In this document: positions 1 through 7,300 of the stretch, piece after piece | Position numbering within the stretch: position 1 is the stretch's first letter | Layout of the letters: every line of letters starts with the position of its first letter | Origin: an uncultured Acetatifactor sp. | GTDB taxonomy: Bacteria > Bacillota > Clostridia > Lachnospirales > Lachnospiraceae | Length of the DNA: 21,079 bases | Assembly: GCA_910589655.1 (NCBI GenBank) | Contig: CAJUTJ010000168.1 | Span: 1-21,079 of the forward strand | Direction: 5' to 3' | Position numbers and translations under genes: made by a program | The notes under the pieces: generated by a model | What the model was told of the DNA's origin: nothing | The model's input: only the letters and a program-made list of their open reading frames with translations | Database searches by the model: none

Positions 1-114
1 TATGTTTGGCGCAGGATAAATTTTCAGTCTGCAAGGCGGCTGAACGAGTCGATGCGGTGGCATCGTCGAGTGAAGCCAACGCAGTCAGGCGGAAATTTAG
101 ACCAGCGAAACATA
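1..114. repeat. long imperfect palindromic intergenic element downstream of leuA
   Basis: This stretch folds back on itself at several levels. TATGTTT at 1-7 pairs with AAACATA at 108-114, and AAATTT at 18-23 pairs with AAATTT at 93-98. CTGC at 29-32 pairs with GCAG at 81-84, GGC at 35-37 with GCC at 75-77, and CGATGC at 50-55 closes a GGTG tetraloop with GCATCG at 60-65. It starts 17 nt after the leuA stop in the leuA reading direction. There is no T-run beside the stem, so it does not look like a plain intrinsic terminator. It could be a dispersed palindromic repeat, a structured RNA or a 3'-end stabiliser. The outer edge may continue beyond the window. The pairing is directly visible, but the function is unknown. 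Confidence 0.6.
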
Positions 115-131
115 GGGATAATTTAGGTGGA

Positions 132-1802
132 TTATACTAGTTCCAAACGGTTCACCGCAGAGAAAATTGCCCGCACGGACGCCCTTGTAATATTAGAGCT
201 GACCCCTACGCCATAAGTCACCCGGCCTGTATCTCCGTCCAGTAAATGGATATATGCCGCCGCCTGAGAATTTGCTCCGCTTTGCAATGCATGTTCCTCA
301 TAGTCCAATATCTTGATGGAAAGTTCAAATTCGTGGTTCAAGCCTCTTTGCACCGCGTCAATAGGCCCGTTTCCTACTGCTTCAAATGTTTTTGCCGTTC
401 CGTGATCCGTATATTCCACAATAACCTTCGTGTCAAATTCCGTCCTGATTTCTCCTCCGATATCGTGAATCTGCAATTTACGGAAGTGAATGGGTTCTTT
501 TTTATCGAGGTAGGTTTCCCGGAATGCACACATGATCTGATCCGGAGTCACCTCCCCCTGCAGTTCGGAAATATCCTGAATCACCTTTGCAAACTCCTTG
601 TGCATCGCCCTAGGAAGCTTGAAGCCAAAGTATGTGTCCATAATAAACGCCACCCCGCCTTTTCCCGACTGGGAGTTTATACGCACAATAGGTTCGTACT
701 CACGTCCGATGTCCGCAGGATCAATAGGCAGATAGGGCACCTGCCATACTTGGCTGCCCCGCTCCTTCATAGCCTGCACACCTTTATTGATAGCATCCTG
801 ATGTGAGCCTGAAAAGGCAGTGAATACCAGCTTGCCCGCATAAGGATGTCTGGGATGGATGGGAAGCTTACAACAGCGCTCATAAATCTCAATGATATCA
901 TTAATCCGCTCTAAATGGAGTTCCGGATCTATTCCCTGTGAAAACATATTATATGCTATGTTTACAATATCTACGTTACCGGTACGCTCCCCGTTACCGA
1001 ACAAAGTGCCTTCCACCCGGTCGGCTCCCGCCAGTATTGCCAATTCGGCGCTTGCCACCCCCGTCCCTCTGTCATTGTGAGGATGAACGCTTACCACAAT
1101 GCTCTCTCTCTGATTTAAATGCTTAATCATCCATTCAATTTGGTCGGCATATACATTGGGCGTATTCATCTCCACTGTAGACGGAAGGTTGATAATCATG
1201 GGATTTTCCGGAGTGGGCTGCCATTCCCCAGAAACAGCATTGCAGATTTCCAGTGCAAACTCCAGTTCCGTTCCGGTAAAGCTTTCGGGTGAATACTCCA
1301 AAATAATTTTACCGGGAAATTTGGCTGCCCTTTCCTTCACCATCTTTGTTCCCTTGACCGCAATCTCTATAATGTGCTCCTTGTCCATATGGAACACCAC
1401 GTCGCGCTGTAATGTGGAAGTAGAATTATAAATATGCACGATTGCCTGACTGCATCCTTCTATTGCCTCAAAAGTCCTGTCAATCAGCTCTTCACGGCAT
1501 TGGGTCAATACCTGAACTACCACATCATCGGGAATTAACTTTCTTTCAATCAGCTGGCGTAAAAAATCGTATTCAATCTGGCTGGCTGCCGGAAAACCGA
1601 TCTCAATTTCTTTAAATCCCAAACCAATGAGAAATTGAAACATTTCAATTTTTTCATTCACAAGCATGGGATCAATCAACGCCTGATTTCCGTCTCGCAA
1701 ATCCACGCTGCACCATACCGGTGCTTTTACGATTTCCTTATTCGGCCATTCCCTCTCCGGATAATATACCACAGGGTTCTTCTGATATTTTTTAAAATTC
1801 AA
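132..1802 (-). CDS. leuA: 2-isopropylmalate synthase (LeuA type 2)
   Basis: This enzyme condenses acetyl-CoA with 2-ketoisovalerate to give 2-isopropylmalate, the first committed step of leucine synthesis in the cytoplasm. The HMGL-like TIM barrel is recognisable from CSVDLRDGNQAL near the N-terminus, the metal-binding HPHNDRG and the GNGERTGNVD loop. A C-terminal regulatory (leucine-sensing) domain follows and ends in RAIFSAVNRLELV. I chose a TTG start at 1802, giving 556 aa. A near-perfect Shine-Dalgarno AGGAGGT lies at 1812-1818, 9 nt upstream, and the protein then begins NFKKYQKNP, as LeuA proteins usually do. The frame stays open upstream (ATG at 1886, and further to 2060), but those starts have weaker or no ribosome sites and the longest overlaps ptsH. 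The gene lies 154 nt after ptsH and is probably co-transcribed with it. No T-box or leader peptide rich in leucine was seen. Confidence 0.93.
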   Translation of the reverse strand: MNFKKYQKNPVVYYPEREWPNKEIVKAPVWCSVDLRDGNQALIDPMLVNEKIEMFQFLIGLGFKEIEIGFPAASQIEYDFLRQLIERKLIPDDVVVQVLTQCREELIDRTFEAIEGCSQAIVHIYNSTSTLQRDVVFHMDKEHIIEIAVKGTKMVKERAAKFPGKIILEYSPESFTGTELEFALEICNAVSGEWQPTPENPMIINLPSTVEMNTPNVYADQIEWMIKHLNQRESIVVSVHPHNDRGTGVASAELAILAGADRVEGTLFGNGERTGNVDIVNIAYNMFSQGIDPELHLERINDIIEIYERCCKLPIHPRHPYAGKLVFTAFSGSHQDAINKGVQAMKERGSQVWQVPYLPIDPADIGREYEPIVRINSQSGKGGVAFIMDTYFGFKLPRAMHKEFAKVIQDISELQGEVTPDQIMCAFRETYLDKKEPIHFRKLQIHDIGGEIRTEFDTKVIVEYTDHGTAKTFEAVGNGPIDAVQRGLNHEFELSIKILDYEEHALQSGANSQAAAYIHLLDGDTGRVTYGVGVSSNITRASVRAIFSAVNRLELV

Positions 1803-1926
1803 CGCTTCGTTACCTCCTGTTCCGATGTGTTTGAATAATGCATCGTATGCCTGAGCCGTCTCTGTGTCGGAAACTTCTATAAACATCCCACGGCCACACT
1901 GCTTTTGCACTCCCTTTATACAACTA

Positions 1927-1948
1927 CGGGATGCCTCTCGGCATCCCG
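1927..1948 (-). other. GC-rich hairpin between ptsH and leuA
   Basis: CGGGATGC at 1927-1934 and GCATCCCG at 1941-1948 form a perfect 8-bp stem with a 6-nt loop (CGAGAG on the coding strand). It begins 8 nt after the ptsH stop and has no T-run behind it, so it is not a canonical intrinsic terminator. It could be a partial terminator, an RNA processing site or a stabiliser that sets the ptsH to leuA transcript ratio. Confidence 0.55.
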
Positions 1949-1956
1949 CAATAACC

Positions 1957-2220
1957 TTACTCTCCCAATCCACTCTCAACCGCCTGAACAAGTGATTTAA
2001 GTGCTTCTTCTTCGTCCTCACCCTCGCAGACAAATTCAATTTCGTCCCCGCACTTAACACACGCTCCCAACACGCTCAATACACTTTTTGCATTTGCCGT
2101 ACTATCCTTATACAAAAATGTAATCAATGACTTGAACTGCATTGCTTCTTTACAAAGGATACCCGCTGGTCTCAGATGCAAGCCGGTAGGATTTTTGATC
2201 ACTACTTTCTGACTTACCAT
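1957..2220 (-). CDS. ptsH: HPr phosphocarrier protein
   Basis: HPr is the general phosphocarrier of the sugar phosphotransferase system. It takes phosphate from Enzyme I on a histidine and passes it to the EIIA domains. The 87-aa length is normal. NPTGLHLRPAG carries the active His15 and Arg17. NAKSVLSVLG places Ser46 where HPr kinase phosphorylates Gram-positive HPr for catabolite control, although the residues after it differ from the usual KSIMGVMSLG. Having His15 argues against Crh. The ATG at 2220 follows GGAGGGAAGGTT, a good ribosome site, so the longer in-frame ORF to 2283 is rejected. A promoter lies just upstream and leuA follows downstream. No Enzyme I gene is in view. Cysteines at CVKC (55-58) are a minor oddity. 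Confidence 0.93.
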   Translation of the reverse strand: MVSQKVVIKNPTGLHLRPAGILCKEAMQFKSLITFLYKDSTANAKSVLSVLGACVKCGDEIEFVCEGEDEEEALKSLVQAVESGLGE

Positions 2221-2254
2221 AACCTTCCCTCCAATTTCTATTACTACTTTCTTA

Positions 2255-2283
2255 ACTATAGCATGATTGCTTGTCAATCTCAA
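2255..2283 (-). promoter_or_regulatory. sigma-A type promoter of ptsH-leuA
   Basis: Read on the minus strand, a -35 TTGAGA (2278-2283) is separated by exactly 17 nt from a -10 TATAGT (2255-2260). The -10 is preceded by TGC, giving an extended -10 element. Each hexamer matches the consensus at 5 of 6 positions. Transcription should start near 2248, leaving a leader of about 28 nt before the ptsH ATG. Confidence 0.65.
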
Positions 2284-2544
2284 GACAATTTTATTACTAT
2301 CCTTATTCCGGTCTTACATCCGGTTACTTTTCACTCCGTGACCAGTAACACATGCACAGAAACCGCAAAACAGCGGCTTCGCGCACGGCTGTTCAAGGGA
2401 TTATTCTAATCGCTTTGGTTTGATCACACATAGAGTGCGTGAAAGTGCCTCTCGGCGGCGTGGGTGTGAAAAGCAACTGCATTCGTGCCATTTGGAGCTT
2501 CCAAACCGTTCTGTATCGAAGTGCAGGGCAGCTTCCGGCCGGAT
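2284..2544. other. hairpin-rich glmM/ptsH intergenic region without a gene
   Basis: No convincing gene is present here. Several stems are visible. The palindrome TCCGGCCGGA at 2534-2543 sits right after the glmM stop. CTGCATTCG at about 2478-2486 pairs, with a one-base bulge, with CGAAGTGCAG at about 2517-2526, and between them lies the palindromic TTTGGAGCTTCCAAA. AACAGC at 2369-2374 pairs with GCTGTT at 2388-2393. GTTACT at 2323-2328 pairs with AGTAAC at 2344-2349 around an inner TCAC/GTGA stem (2331-2341). No stem is followed by a good T-run on the minus strand, so glmM termination is not resolved. Confidence 0.45.
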
Positions 2545-3894
2545 TTAAAACATCACGTCTTGGATGAGATTGGCAAGTTTCTGTGCCTCTTCCTGAATTG
2601 CCTGTTGGTCTTTGCCTTCAATCATGACACGCACCAAGGGCTCCGTTCCAGAGGGGCGGATTAATACCCGGCCTTCTCCTGCAAACTTTTTTTCCAACGC
2701 TTTAATAGCATCCGCAACCTCAGGATATTCCATGTATTTATCTTTTTTGTGATTTGCTGCTTTTGCATTCACCAATGCCTGAGGCATTACTTCCATGATC
2801 TTTGCAAGCTCGGATAACTCTTTCCCTGTTTCTACCATTACCTGCAGCAGATGCAATGCGCTGAGCAGACCATCACCCGTGGTGTTTTCATCCAGAAAGA
2901 TAATATGCCCCGACTGTTCACCGCCAAGACTTGCACCAATCTCTTTCATACGCTCCAGAACATAGCGGTCTCCTACCTTTGTCTGCTCTATGGTAATGCC
3001 TTTTTCCCTGCCCATCAGGAAAAATCCAAGATTACTCATAACCGTTGCCACAATAGTATCCTTCTTCAGCTTACCTTGAGAGCGCATATGATTCCCTATG
3101 ATGGCCATAATCTGGTCGCCGTCCACTATTTTACCGTTCTCGTCCACTGCAAGCAGTCTGTCGGCATCACCGTCAAAAGCCAGACCAATCTTTGCCTTCT
3201 CATATACTACTCTTGCCTGCAGTTCTTCCATGTGGGTAGAACCGCAGTTTGAATTAATGTTTGTTCCGTCGGGATTGTTATGAATGGCAACTATATTTGC
3301 CCCCAGCTCCTTCAGCGCTTCCACCGAGGTATAATAGGAAGCTCCTTCGGCACAGTCCACTACGATTTTCATACCGTCCAAGTGAACCGGCACTGCATGA
3401 ATAGCGTTATTGATGTATTCTTCTTTCGCATCCGTACGGTATTTTATCTTGCCTACCCCCGGACCGATGGGGAATTTTATCCCCGACATATTATTACGGA
3501 TCAAGGATTCTATTTCATCCTCCAATTCATCCGGCAGTTTATATCCGTTTCCGTCAAAGAACTTAATGCCGTTAAACTCCACGGGATTGTGGGATGCGGA
3601 GATAACCACTCCCGCGTCCACTCTGTACTTCTGTGTCAAATAGGCAACCGCCGGCGTGGGGATTACGCCCACGTAAATACAGTTTGCTCCTACCGAGCAT
3701 GCTCCTGCCATCAGTGAATTGGCAAGCATGTCACCCGAAATCCGAGTATCGCATCCCACCATAATAGTGGGTTTATGCTCTTTCTCTTTTGTAAGTACGT
3801 AGGCGCCTGCCTGCCCCAGCTGCATAGCCAGTGTGGGGGTCAATTCCTCGTTTGCAACTCCTCTCACACCATCTGTTCCAAATAATCTAGCCAT
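2545..3894 (-). CDS. glmM: phosphoglucosamine mutase
   Basis: GlmM converts glucosamine-6-phosphate to glucosamine-1-phosphate on the way to UDP-GlcNAc, the precursor of peptidoglycan. At 449 aa it has the usual length. The start MARLFGTDGVRG is the family hallmark. The phosphoserine is in ISASHNP (Ser101). The metal loop is FDGDADR, the sugar-specificity loop is GGEQSGH, and the C-terminal phosphate loop is RPSGTEPLVRV. It begins 4 nt after the cdaR stop, with GAGGAG overlapping the end of cdaR, so it is translated as the third gene of a cdaA-cdaR-glmM operon. That order is widely conserved in Firmicutes. In Bacillus, Lactococcus and Staphylococcus, GlmM binds CdaA and restrains c-di-AMP production; here that link is an inference from synteny. 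Confidence 0.97.
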   Translation of the reverse strand: MARLFGTDGVRGVANEELTPTLAMQLGQAGAYVLTKEKEHKPTIMVGCDTRISGDMLANSLMAGACSVGANCIYVGVIPTPAVAYLTQKYRVDAGVVISASHNPVEFNGIKFFDGNGYKLPDELEDEIESLIRNNMSGIKFPIGPGVGKIKYRTDAKEEYINNAIHAVPVHLDGMKIVVDCAEGASYYTSVEALKELGANIVAIHNNPDGTNINSNCGSTHMEELQARVVYEKAKIGLAFDGDADRLLAVDENGKIVDGDQIMAIIGNHMRSQGKLKKDTIVATVMSNLGFFLMGREKGITIEQTKVGDRYVLERMKEIGASLGGEQSGHIIFLDENTTGDGLLSALHLLQVMVETGKELSELAKIMEVMPQALVNAKAANHKKDKYMEYPEVADAIKALEKKFAGEGRVLIRPSGTEPLVRVMIEGKDQQAIQEEAQKLANLIQDVMF

Positions 3895-3898
3895 TTTC

Positions 3899-5179
3899 TT
3901 ACTCCTCTGCTACTTTGGCAAAAGTAATTTCAGCCTTTACTTCGCCTTCTAATTTTACAGCTTCCGATATTCCGAAATAAATTGGAATATCATAGGTTCC
4001 GGGAAGCAGTTCATCTATGCCCTCTTCCACCATCCATGCGTTTATATCCGCCGTTCCTGCTATCGCATTCTGGTCCTCAAGCGACACCACCGCTTCCAGT
4101 CCCGAAATCTTTAATTCAAAATATTCTTCCTTGTCAGAGATCTCCGCCGTCAATTCCTCCGGTATATTGACAATATTCACATTACCCTTCGGGATCTGTA
4201 ACGTGCGTTCCATCTCCGGCTCCACATACGCAGTAACCGTTACTCGTCCGTTAAAATCACTGTCCGCAAGTCTCACATTCTCGGGAAGCAGGTCACGAAT
4301 ATTAATTACGTTGACCACGTCACCTTCCGCTCCGTCCAAAATAATCCTTTCTTTGGGAATAGCAATTCTACTGATATTGCCCAGAGCGGATGCACTTCCT
4401 GCAATCCTCACCTCGGCGGGATTGCTCTCCACCACACCGGTTGCCAAAAAACCGGCTGCCGGTGTGCCGGAAGCACTGACTTCCACAGGCACTGTCTTAA
4501 CGGCCAGCACCTCCACCTCCATATGGACATAATTAACATTCTTTAATACATTTTCAAACTCCAGAACCTGATTTTCCGCATCATAGAGAAGCACTTCTAC
4601 ATTTGCGGACTGGCTGCGGGTAGCTTCTGCCACATCAATTTCTACGCCGGCATGATCAATACGGTTCACAGCCGACTCCGGCCCGCTGACCTCAATCAGT
4701 GTCTGATCAGCAGTAGTGTCGGCAACAATATAGCCCTCTGCCACTTCACCTTTTGTAATATATTTTACCTTTACCCATTTGCTCACCTTCTGTTCTATGT
4801 TCAGACGCACAACATCATGATCCCCCTTGACGGAGTCGGAATCCACGCCTACATTTAAAACAGAATATGTGATGGGAATCGTATTAATGTCTGTCAGGCG
4901 GCTTACATCCGCTTCCGCCACAATATCCGTAGCGCGAAGCTGGGAGATAATACTCGTGGGTGCCGTCACCGACACCCGCACGGTAGCCGTATTTTCAAGT
5001 ATTTCATAAACTTTATTTTCCTGTTCCAATAGTTCCGTATTTATAAGCGTTACGGGAATGTTGTAAAAAGTTTGGGATTTCTTAGGATCATCCAATTGTA
5101 TTACCAGAAACCATAATATTGAGGCCAACAGCAGAGAAGCAAGCTTCAGGCCCCAGTTATGCAATATCTTTTTTCTCAT
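3899..5179 (-). CDS. cdaR: YbbR-domain regulator of diadenylate cyclase
   Basis: CdaR is a membrane-anchored extracytoplasmic protein that modulates the activity of CdaA. The chosen start reads MRKKILHNWGLK, followed by one transmembrane segment (about residues 10-27, with LASLLLASILWFLV) and a long exterior part. That part is built of about four YbbR repeats, roughly residues 35-125, 130-225, 230-320 and 325-420, recognisable by recurring VxVSGPESAV, VRIAGSASAL and EYFELKISGLE turns. The length is 426 aa. The start overlaps the end of cdaA by 23 bp and has GGAAGGAG 11 nt upstream. An in-frame ATG at 5236 would add 19 residues but overlaps cdaA more and has no visible ribosome site. The gene is translationally linked to both cdaA and glmM. 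Confidence 0.92.
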   Translation of the reverse strand: MRKKILHNWGLKLASLLLASILWFLVIQLDDPKKSQTFYNIPVTLINTELLEQENKVYEILENTATVRVSVTAPTSIISQLRATDIVAEADVSRLTDINTIPITYSVLNVGVDSDSVKGDHDVVRLNIEQKVSKWVKVKYITKGEVAEGYIVADTTADQTLIEVSGPESAVNRIDHAGVEIDVAEATRSQSANVEVLLYDAENQVLEFENVLKNVNYVHMEVEVLAVKTVPVEVSASGTPAAGFLATGVVESNPAEVRIAGSASALGNISRIAIPKERIILDGAEGDVVNVINIRDLLPENVRLADSDFNGRVTVTAYVEPEMERTLQIPKGNVNIVNIPEELTAEISDKEEYFELKISGLEAVVSLEDQNAIAGTADINAWMVEEGIDELLPGTYDIPIYFGISEAVKLEGEVKAEITFAKVAEE

Positions 5180-6032
5180 TCTTGCGCCTGCTCCTTCCCC
5201 ATTTCCGCCTGTTCTTCTTTTCATTATTTTCATCATTTAACAGCTGTTTTAACCTGTTCTTGAGGGCTTCGCCGTCCAAATTTCTTTCCAGCTTCCCCTC
5301 ATATGCAACGCTGATCTTCCCCGTTTCCTCGGAAACAATAATCGTCAAGGAGTCCGTCACCTCGGAAATGCCAACGCCTGCACGGTGCCGGGTTCCTAAT
5401 TCCTTGCTCAAGCTTAAATTGTCGGACAACGGCAGATAACAGGTGGCAGAGGTTACACGGTTTCCCCGTATGATAACGGCTCCGTCGTGCAACGGTGTAT
5501 TATGTTCGAAAATGTTTATCAGCAGCTGACTCGTCACCAAACCATCTACTTCGATACCGGTTCGTTCATAGTCTTTCAATGTTTCGTTCTGCTCAATGAC
5601 AATAAGGGCACCGGTTTTCACCTTGCCCATCTCCACACATGCTTTTGAAATTTCGTTTATGGTCTTTTCGGCAAATCTTCCTTGATCTCTGGAACCGGGG
5701 GTGGGGATAAACGCCTTCTTTCCCAGCTCCTCCAGTGCATGACGCAGCTCAGGCTGCATAACCACAATGATTGCCGTCACCGCAAATCCTAAAATATTGC
5801 GGGACATCCACATAATAGTACTCATATCCAACAGATATGCCACTACCAAAAAGGCGCAGATCATGATAAGACCTTTCAGCAGCTGCCATGCTCTGGTATT
5901 TTTCATCCATACCAATACATAATACAACAAAAAGGCGACAATCAATATCTCCAGAATATCGCCCAAACTCATTGTCGTGCCATAGATTCCAACACTTTTG
6001 AAATAATTTTTAATTGTTTCTATCCACTCCAT
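5157..6032 (-). CDS. cdaA: membrane diadenylate cyclase CdaA (DisA_N/DAC domain)
   Basis: CdaA makes cyclic di-AMP from two ATP at the membrane, controlling osmolyte and potassium transport and cell-wall balance. Three transmembrane helices (about 25-43, 52-68, 78-92) lead into the DAC domain. The catalytic motifs are present: DGA at 183-185 in LHDGAVIIRG and RHR at 215-217 in GTRHRAGVG. I start it at the ATG at 6032 (MEWIETIKNYF), giving 291 aa, because the family begins there. The ribosome site is weak (AGGCAG), and an in-frame ATG at 6113 exists but adds a hydrophilic stretch unlike the family. The C-terminus has an extra Lys/Arg-rich tail (about 272-288), encoded partly where cdaR overlaps. 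cdaR and glmM follow directly, the classic arrangement. Confidence 0.95.
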   Translation of the reverse strand: MEWIETIKNYFKSVGIYGTTMSLGDILEILIVAFLLYYVLVWMKNTRAWQLLKGLIMICAFLVVAYLLDMSTIMWMSRNILGFAVTAIIVVMQPELRHALEELGKKAFIPTPGSRDQGRFAEKTINEISKACVEMGKVKTGALIVIEQNETLKDYERTGIEVDGLVTSQLLINIFEHNTPLHDGAVIIRGNRVTSATCYLPLSDNLSLSKELGTRHRAGVGISEVTDSLTIIVSEETGKISVAYEGKLERNLDGEALKNRLKQLLNDENNEKKNRRKWGRSRRKNEKKDIA

Positions 6033-6090
6033 GCTGCCTAAATGAGTCCCTTCACTTTCCTGTACACACCTCTTGCCCTCCGGTTTCCAT

Positions 6091-6150
6091 GCCGCAATTA
6101 TGCTGCGGCTCAAATCCGGATGAAGAACGCCCTTTTTAAGGCATTCTTCA
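6091..6150 (-). other. two hairpins in the leader of cdaA
   Basis: GCCGCA at 6091-6096 pairs with TGCGGC at 6104-6109. TGAAGAA plus GCC (6121-6131, one mismatch) pairs with GGC plus TTCTTCA (6140-6150). A third weak stem, AATAGTT at 6151-6157 with AACTATT at 6170-6176, overlaps the stop codon of the upstream gene. They lie in the 139-nt gap between the RGG-tail membrane protein gene and cdaA. None has a strong T-run on the minus strand. They may weaken read-through into cdaA or shape its leader. Confidence 0.4.
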
Positions 6151-6171
6151 AATAGTTATAGTTACCGAGAA

Positions 6172-7284
6172 CTATTCAAAATCATTCTCATCACTGTCAA
6201 ATTTGTCTCCCTGCCCACGGCCATTGATGGTAACACTTCTGCCGCCGCGGTAATTTCCTCTGTTTCCTGAAGTTCTGGCAGAATTATATCCTCTTCCGCC
6301 GGTACGTTCCGTAACTACGCTTCTGCCGGAAGATGCGTGAGGCTGCTGCGGCGGTCTTGTCTGAGAATTAATCTTCTTCACTGTTTTCGTGGAAATAGAT
6401 ACCGTCATTTTAGGAACCGCTTTCACATAATAATAATATTCGTCATCCTCAAACTGTACCTTTTCCGTGCGGCTGTAATCCACGCAGAACCGGAAAAATT
6501 CTATTATCTTGCCCACGGCCAGCGCAAGAATAGAGCCTATCAATACATTAATAACGGAAATTTCCGTATCATACAATAAATCGCCGATCAGCATGATTAC
6601 AATATTTATCATGATTCCCGCTATCATAGCGATGGTCCAAGCATGGTCTATCGCTATCCTGCGGATTAAGTACACCACCAAAACAGTAATTGCAAAAGCA
6701 GCAATCATTACCATCATGGATTTATTGCCAAGAATACCGTCAATAATCAGCCTCAGTTTTGCCGTTGTCTCTTCCTCTCCCATTGCATTGATGGTGGGAG
6801 CACTGCCGATTACCGTATTAAGCAGGTAATAGACGCAGATACCGCAGCCGACAGCCACAATGGAAGCAGGCCCACAGAGCAAGCCTACCGCTATGGGAAT
6901 TACAAACGGGATCTTCATGACACAGAGCAAAGGTGTCAATACCACTACCAGAGAGTCTTTCGGGCTAAAGCGGAAAAAGAGCAAGAACATTACAAGATAC
7001 ATGCAAAGCCCTACAATCGCCGCTTCCAACGACAAAGCATATATATGCAGCAGACTGAATAATGCAGCAAACAAAACGATGCAGCTGTTGGGCAAAAAAG
7101 AACACATTAATGCCACAATCAATACAATTGCAATATTATCGAGCTTTGTCATATAACCCAGATTATTGTTTAGTGTCAGTAACGCAACAAATGCCAGCAA
7201 GAATTTTATAAACGGTATTAAAATAAATTCTGTCTTGCTGTAAATCTGCTTTAACTTTTCTCTTAATTCAAGTATGCCTGTCAT
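6172..7284 (-). CDS. unknown polytopic membrane protein with Arg/Gly-rich cytoplasmic tail
   Basis: I do not recognise a named family. The 370-aa product has about nine hydrophobic segments (near 20-39, 48-66, 68-83, 85-104, 112-130, 131-157, 190-207, 214-235, 242-263). After them comes a soluble tail from about 270. The tail opens with an acidic/tyrosine motif, FEDDEYYYYVKAVPK (278-292), continues basic and disordered (PPQQPHASSGR), then has RGG/RGN-like repeats (329-358) and ends with the acidic DSDENDFE. The ATG at 7284 has GGAGG six nt upstream, so the start is firm. It sits directly before cdaA on the same strand, after a 430-bp tandem array. Position next to cdaA-cdaR-glmM suggests a cell-envelope or c-di-AMP related role, which is inference only. 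The Gly-rich tail could bind RNA or act as a flexible linker. Confidence 0.88.
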   Translation of the reverse strand: MTGILELREKLKQIYSKTEFILIPFIKFLLAFVALLTLNNNLGYMTKLDNIAIVLIVALMCSFLPNSCIVLFAALFSLLHIYALSLEAAIVGLCMYLVMFLLFFRFSPKDSLVVVLTPLLCVMKIPFVIPIAVGLLCGPASIVAVGCGICVYYLLNTVIGSAPTINAMGEEETTAKLRLIIDGILGNKSMMVMIAAFAITVLVVYLIRRIAIDHAWTIAMIAGIMINIVIMLIGDLLYDTEISVINVLIGSILALAVGKIIEFFRFCVDYSRTEKVQFEDDEYYYYVKAVPKMTVSISTKTVKKINSQTRPPQQPHASSGRSVVTERTGGRGYNSARTSGNRGNYRGGRSVTINGRGQGDKFDSDENDFE

Positions 7285-7300
7285 TCTGTCCTCCGGCTGA

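Noticed and set aside
1803..1956. T-box or leucine leader-peptide attenuator before leuA
   Set aside because: No T-box signature (AGGGTGGNACCGCG-like) and no run of leucine codons was found, and the hairpin lacks a T-run.
1887..2060. Extended leuA start overlapping ptsH
   Set aside because: The upstream codons overlap the well-supported ptsH gene and do not resemble LeuA N-termini. A strong Shine-Dalgarno marks the TTG at 1802.
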